Shown here: in pieces, positions 6,134 through 8,232 of the stretch
Layout: each line of letters opens with the position of its first letter
Numbering within the stretch: position 1 is the stretch's first letter
Source: UBA11524 sp964547515
GTDB taxonomy: Bacteria; Bacillota; Clostridia; Christensenellales; Aristaeellaceae
NCBI GenBank assembly: GCA_964547515.1
Contig: CAZJOA010000123.1
Location: forward strand, 1 to 8,232
DNA length: 8,232 bases
Direction: 5' to 3'
The notes under the pieces: model-generated
Database searches by the model: none
Told to the model about the DNA's origin: nothing
What the model saw: only the letters and a program-made list of their open reading frames with translations
Position numbers and translations under genes: made by a program

Positions 6134-6175
6134 TCCTATGAAAAAGGTGGACAATCATACAAAGGAGGTATGTCC

Positions 6176-7363
6176 ATGCAAGTCTATGCGGATAATGCGG
6201 CAACAACGGCCATGAGCCGGACGGCCATCGAGGCCATGCTGCCCTACCTGGACGGGGTGTACGCCAATCCGTCCAGCCTGCATTCGAAGGGTCAGGAGGC
6301 GAAGGAGGCGCTGGAGTCCGCCCGCGAGAGGATCGCCCGGTGTCTGGGGTGTACGCCGCGGGAGATCCTCTTCACCTCCGGCGGCAGCGAGGCGGACAAT
6401 CAGGCCATCGTGTCCGCCGCGCGTCAGGGACAGCGCAGGGGGAAGACCCACATCGTTTCCACCGCATTCGAGCATCATGCGGTGCTGCATACGCTCAAAA
6501 GGCTGGAGAAGGAGGGCTTCAGCGTCACCTATCTGGACGTGCACGATGGACACAATGTCAGCGCCGCCCAGGTGGAAGCGGCCATCCGCCCCGACACCTG
6601 CCTGGTGACGGCCATGTACGCCAACAACGAGATCGGATCGATCCTGCCCATCGGGGAGATCGGCGCGGTCTGCCGGGCGGCGGGCGTGCCCTTCCACACC
6701 GATGCGGTGCAGGCTGCGGGACATCTGCCCATTGACGTCCGGGCGCAGCAGATCGACCTGCTGAGCCTCTCGGCGCACAAGTTCCACGGCCCTAAGGGCG
6801 TGGGTGCGCTCTATTGCCGGCAGGGGATGCCGCTGACGAACCTGATCGAGGGCGGCGCACAGGAACGCGGGAAGCGTCCCGGCACGGAGAACGTCGCGGG
6901 GATCGTCGCCATGGCGGCGGCGCTGGAGGACGCCTGTGCCCATATGGCGGAGAACACCGCGAAGGTCACGGCCATGCGCGACCGGCTGATCGAAGGGCTG
7001 TCCGCCATCCCCCATTCCGCGCTGAACGGCGACCCGGTGCACCGCCTGCCCGGGAATGTCAGCTTCTGCTTCGAGGGCATCGAGGGCGAGAGCCTGCTGC
7101 TGATGCTGGATGCCCACGGGGTGTGCGCGTCCTCCGGATCGGCCTGCACCTCCGGCAGCCTGGATCCCAGCCATGTGCTGCTGGCCATCGGCCGTGTGCA
7201 CGATGTGGCGCATGGGTCACTGCGCCTGTCCCTGAGCGAATACAACACCATGGACGAGGTGGAGCACATGCTCCGCGTCATCCCCGAGGTGGTCAGCTAC
7301 CTGCGCGGGATGAGTCCGGTCTGGCGCGACCTGCAAAACGGCAAGCGCCAATACATCCTCTGA
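6176..7363 (+). CDS. nifS: Cysteine desulfurase NifS/IscS
   Basis: This PLP enzyme converts cysteine to alanine and passes persulfide sulfur to the Fe-S scaffold NifU encoded next. The 395 residues match the usual length. Visible residues are the N-terminal YADNAATTAMS, the TSGGSEADN phosphate-binding loop (67-75), H100 (substrate/PLP stacking), D176 and Q179 in TDAVQA, PLP-binding K202 in SAHKFHGPKG, RPGTEN (234-239) and the sulfur-carrying C324 in SSGSACTSGSLDPSHVL. All lie four positions before their E. coli IscS equivalents. The ATG at 6176 is preferred to the one at 6170 because AGGAGGT leaves only one base before the latter. The loop SGSACTSGSLDPSH is of the longer, IscS/NifS (group I) type. 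It is followed after 27 bases by nifU in one operon with a consensus promoter. Confidence 0.97.
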   Translation: MQVYADNAATTAMSRTAIEAMLPYLDGVYANPSSLHSKGQEAKEALESARERIARCLGCTPREILFTSGGSEADNQAIVSAARQGQRRGKTHIVSTAFEHHAVLHTLKRLEKEGFSVTYLDVHDGHNVSAAQVEAAIRPDTCLVTAMYANNEIGSILPIGEIGAVCRAAGVPFHTDAVQAAGHLPIDVRAQQIDLLSLSAHKFHGPKGVGALYCRQGMPLTNLIEGGAQERGKRPGTENVAGIVAMAAALEDACAHMAENTAKVTAMRDRLIEGLSAIPHSALNGDPVHRLPGNVSFCFEGIEGESLLLMLDAHGVCASSGSACTSGSLDPSHVLLAIGRVHDVAHGSLRLSLSEYNTMDEVEHMLRVIPEVVSYLRGMSPVWRDLQNGKRQYIL

Positions 7364-7390
7364 TGAAAGAGTGAAGGGAGACGATCAAGC

Positions 7391-7819
7391 ATGGCACTTT
7401 ACAGCGAAAAGGTGATGGATCACTTCATGCACCCGCGGAATGTGGGCGTGATCGAGGACGCGAGCGGCGTGGGTGAGGTCGGCAACGCCAAATGCGGCGA
7501 CATCATGAAGATCTATCTGAAGATCGAGGATGACATCATTGCGGACGTGAAGTTCGAGACCTTCGGATGCGGCAGCGCCATCGCGTCGTCGTCCATGGCG
7601 ACGGAGATGATCAAGGGGAAGTCCATCCGGGAGGCGATGCAGCTGACGAACAAGGCGGTGGCGGAGGCGCTGGACGGTCTGCCCGCGCACAAGCTGCACT
7701 GCTCCGTGCTGGCGGAGGAGGCGATCAAGTCCGCCCTGCTGGACTATTACAGGAAGAACGGCATCCCCTACGACGAGAAGGAGCTCCAGGTGGACGAGCA
7801 TTGCCCCCACTGCGAATAA
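7391..7819 (+). CDS. nifU: Fe-S cluster assembly scaffold NifU/IscU
   Basis: This scaffold protein is where sulfur from NifS and iron are combined into [2Fe-2S] clusters for transfer to target proteins. The 142 residues correspond to the IscU/NifU N-terminal domain only; the ferredoxin-like and C-terminal NifU domains are absent. The three ligand cysteines are C35 in NAKCGD, C60 in FGCGSAIASSS and C104 in LHCSVLAEEAI, with D37 and H103, matching IscU C37, C63, C106, D39 and H105. The usual IscU LPPVK chaperone motif is replaced by LPAHK (97-101). A short extension ends in HCPHCE, adding a CxxC pair (C138, C141). The start has AAGGGAG (7373-7379) upstream. The gene is co-transcribed with nifS and closed by the hairpin 9 bases after its stop. 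Confidence 0.96.
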   Translation: MALYSEKVMDHFMHPRNVGVIEDASGVGEVGNAKCGDIMKIYLKIEDDIIADVKFETFGCGSAIASSSMATEMIKGKSIREAMQLTNKAVAEALDGLPAHKLHCSVLAEEAIKSALLDYYRKNGIPYDEKELQVDEHCPHCE

Positions 7820-8007
7820 GTCACACGCAAAAAGGAAGCAGCACCGAAATCATCGCGATTCAGGTACTGCTTCCTTTTGCGGCTGTAGCGCTTTTTGCTC
7901 TCGACCGTTTTCGTCACGGGGGACACATCCCACAGCGTCCGACGCTGGGTGTTCAGGGCCTTGCGCGCCTTCTTGCTCAGCTTGTCCTTGGGGGTGAACT
8001 TGTTCAT
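7768..8007 (-). CDS. Small highly basic conserved hypothetical protein
   Basis: Function is unknown. From the ATG at 8007 it is 79 residues, very rich in K and R over the first 48 (KDKLSKKARKALNTQRR, then VTKTVESKKRYSRKRKQ), with a central TLWDVSPVTK. I recall similar short proteins with SKKARK, an SPVT centre and ESKK(I/V)Y(S/N)RK in many Clostridia. The start is chosen because AAAGGA is 9-10 bases upstream; the in-frame ATGs at 8043 and 8025 lack a ribosome site and the first lies in the tRNA terminator. The frame continues through the hairpin at 7829-7878 (encoding KRKQYLNRDDFGAASF) and ends only at 7768, overlapping the nifU 3' end by 52 bases. The conserved part is therefore the N-terminal half, and the tail may be family sequence or a run-on. 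Confidence 0.65.
   Translation of the reverse strand: MNKFTPKDKLSKKARKALNTQRRTLWDVSPVTKTVESKKRYSRKRKQYLNRDDFGAASFLRVTYSQWGQCSSTWSSFSS
7829..7878. terminator. Bidirectional intrinsic terminator, copy 2 of the dispersed hairpin
   Basis: AAAAGGAAGCAG (7830-7841) and CTGCTTCCTTTT (7867-7878) form the same 12-bp stem as at 2214, again with a 25-base centre. Here the inner stem is AATC/GATT, two mismatches, then ACC/GGT. It ends the nifS-nifU operon and may also serve the minus-strand small gene, whose reading frame passes through it. Confidence 0.85.
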
Positions 8008-8042
8008 TGGGTCACGTCCTTTCATCGGCGGGTAGATAAACA

Positions 8043-8072
8043 AAAGCCCTCAACCTGACGATTGAGGGCTTT
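8043..8072 (-). terminator. Intrinsic terminator of the tRNA-Val gene
   Basis: On the minus strand AAAGCCCTCAA and TTGAGGGCTTT form a perfect 11-bp stem with an 8-base loop, followed by TTGTTTATC. It lies 4 bases after the tRNA 3' end and separates the tRNA from the small basic gene. Confidence 0.9.
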
Positions 8073-8076
8073 CCAG

Positions 8077-8149
8077 TGGTCGCAACAGGACTCGAACCTG
8101 TGACCCCATCGATGTGAACGATGTGCTCTACCAACTGAGCCATGCGACC
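8077..8149 (-). tRNA. tRNA-Val (anticodon CAC)
   Basis: The 73-base cloverleaf is complete: acceptor GGTCGCA/TGCGACC, D arm GCTC/GAGC, anticodon arm CATCG/CGATG with loop TTCACAT giving anticodon CAC (codon GTG), a 5-base variable loop, and T arm ACAGG/CCTGT with loop TTCGAGT. The discriminator is A, and CCA is not encoded. A dedicated promoter and terminator flank it, so it is a single-tRNA transcript. Confidence 0.97.
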
Positions 8150-8169
8150 ATGCCTTGACGACATGGACT

Positions 8170-8198
8170 ATTGTACCATGCTTCAGATGGTTTGTCAA
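8170..8198 (-). promoter_or_regulatory. Sigma-70 promoter of tRNA-Val
   Basis: On the minus strand TTGACA (8193-8198) and TACAAT (8170-8175) are 17 bases apart. Transcription would start near 8163, about 14 bases before the mature tRNA 5' end at 8149. Confidence 0.88.
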
Positions 8199-8232
8199 CC
8201 CCCAAAATTCATGAAAAATGAAAATCTGCCGG

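Noticed and set aside
5966..6175. N-terminal extension of NifS across the N gap
   Set aside because: The frame exists only because Ns are read as open; the promoter and ribosome site lie inside this stretch and the start at 6176 matches family length.
6138..6212. Short upstream frame beginning ATGAAAAAG that would overlap the nifS start as a leader peptide
   Set aside because: Its ATG lies 5 bases after the -10 box, at or before the expected transcription start, and it has no ribosome site.

Overview
The window looks like a scaffold piece from a fairly GC-rich (roughly 60% or more, estimated by eye) gut-type Clostridia genome, probably a draft or metagenome assembly. The reasons are the clostridial NifS/NifU pair, a DUF6171-type cysteine-rich protein, intracellular GH43 and GH51 arabinan/arabinoxylan enzymes, textbook sigma-70 promoters and strong Shine-Dalgarno sites. 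Genus or order cannot be fixed from the sequence alone.

Layout. (1) 1-2069: a compact type II restriction-modification operon, with a C5-cytosine methyltransferase followed by a 4-base overlap with a NgoBV/NlaIV-like endonuclease (GGNNCC specificity expected from the family). This block is visibly AT-richer than everything after it, so it is probably horizontally acquired. (2) 2070-2213: GC-rich sequence holding what looks like the 3' end of a broken membrane-protein gene. (3) 2214-2264: a large bidirectional terminator hairpin. (4) 2298-3638 (minus): GH43 glycosidase with its own promoter. (5) 3639-4004: a divergent intergenic region with tandem AT-rich heptamer repeats. (6) 4005-5733 (plus): GH51 alpha-L-arabinofuranosidase, translationally coupled to a DUF6171-like protein, then a terminator. 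(7) 5734-6175: more of the same repeats and a 100-N gap flanked by an exact 55-base duplication, which is almost certainly an assembly artefact, then a perfect-consensus promoter. (8) 6176-7819: NifS cysteine desulfurase and NifU/IscU scaffold. (9) 7829-7878: a second copy of the large hairpin, here also lying inside the reading frame of a small basic minus-strand protein. (10) 8043-8198 (minus): tRNA-Val(CAC) with promoter and terminator.

How the genes work together. GH43 and GH51 would jointly release arabinose (or xylose) from imported oligosaccharides in the cytoplasm. NifS and NifU form the sulfur donor and scaffold of one Fe-S assembly line. The methyltransferase protects the host from the paired nuclease. 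The items I find most worth a second look are the duplicated terminator hairpin with a compensatory base-pair change, the composite heptamer/GC-core repeat family bracketing the GH51 unit, the artefactual gap, and the gene remnant at the restriction-island junction.
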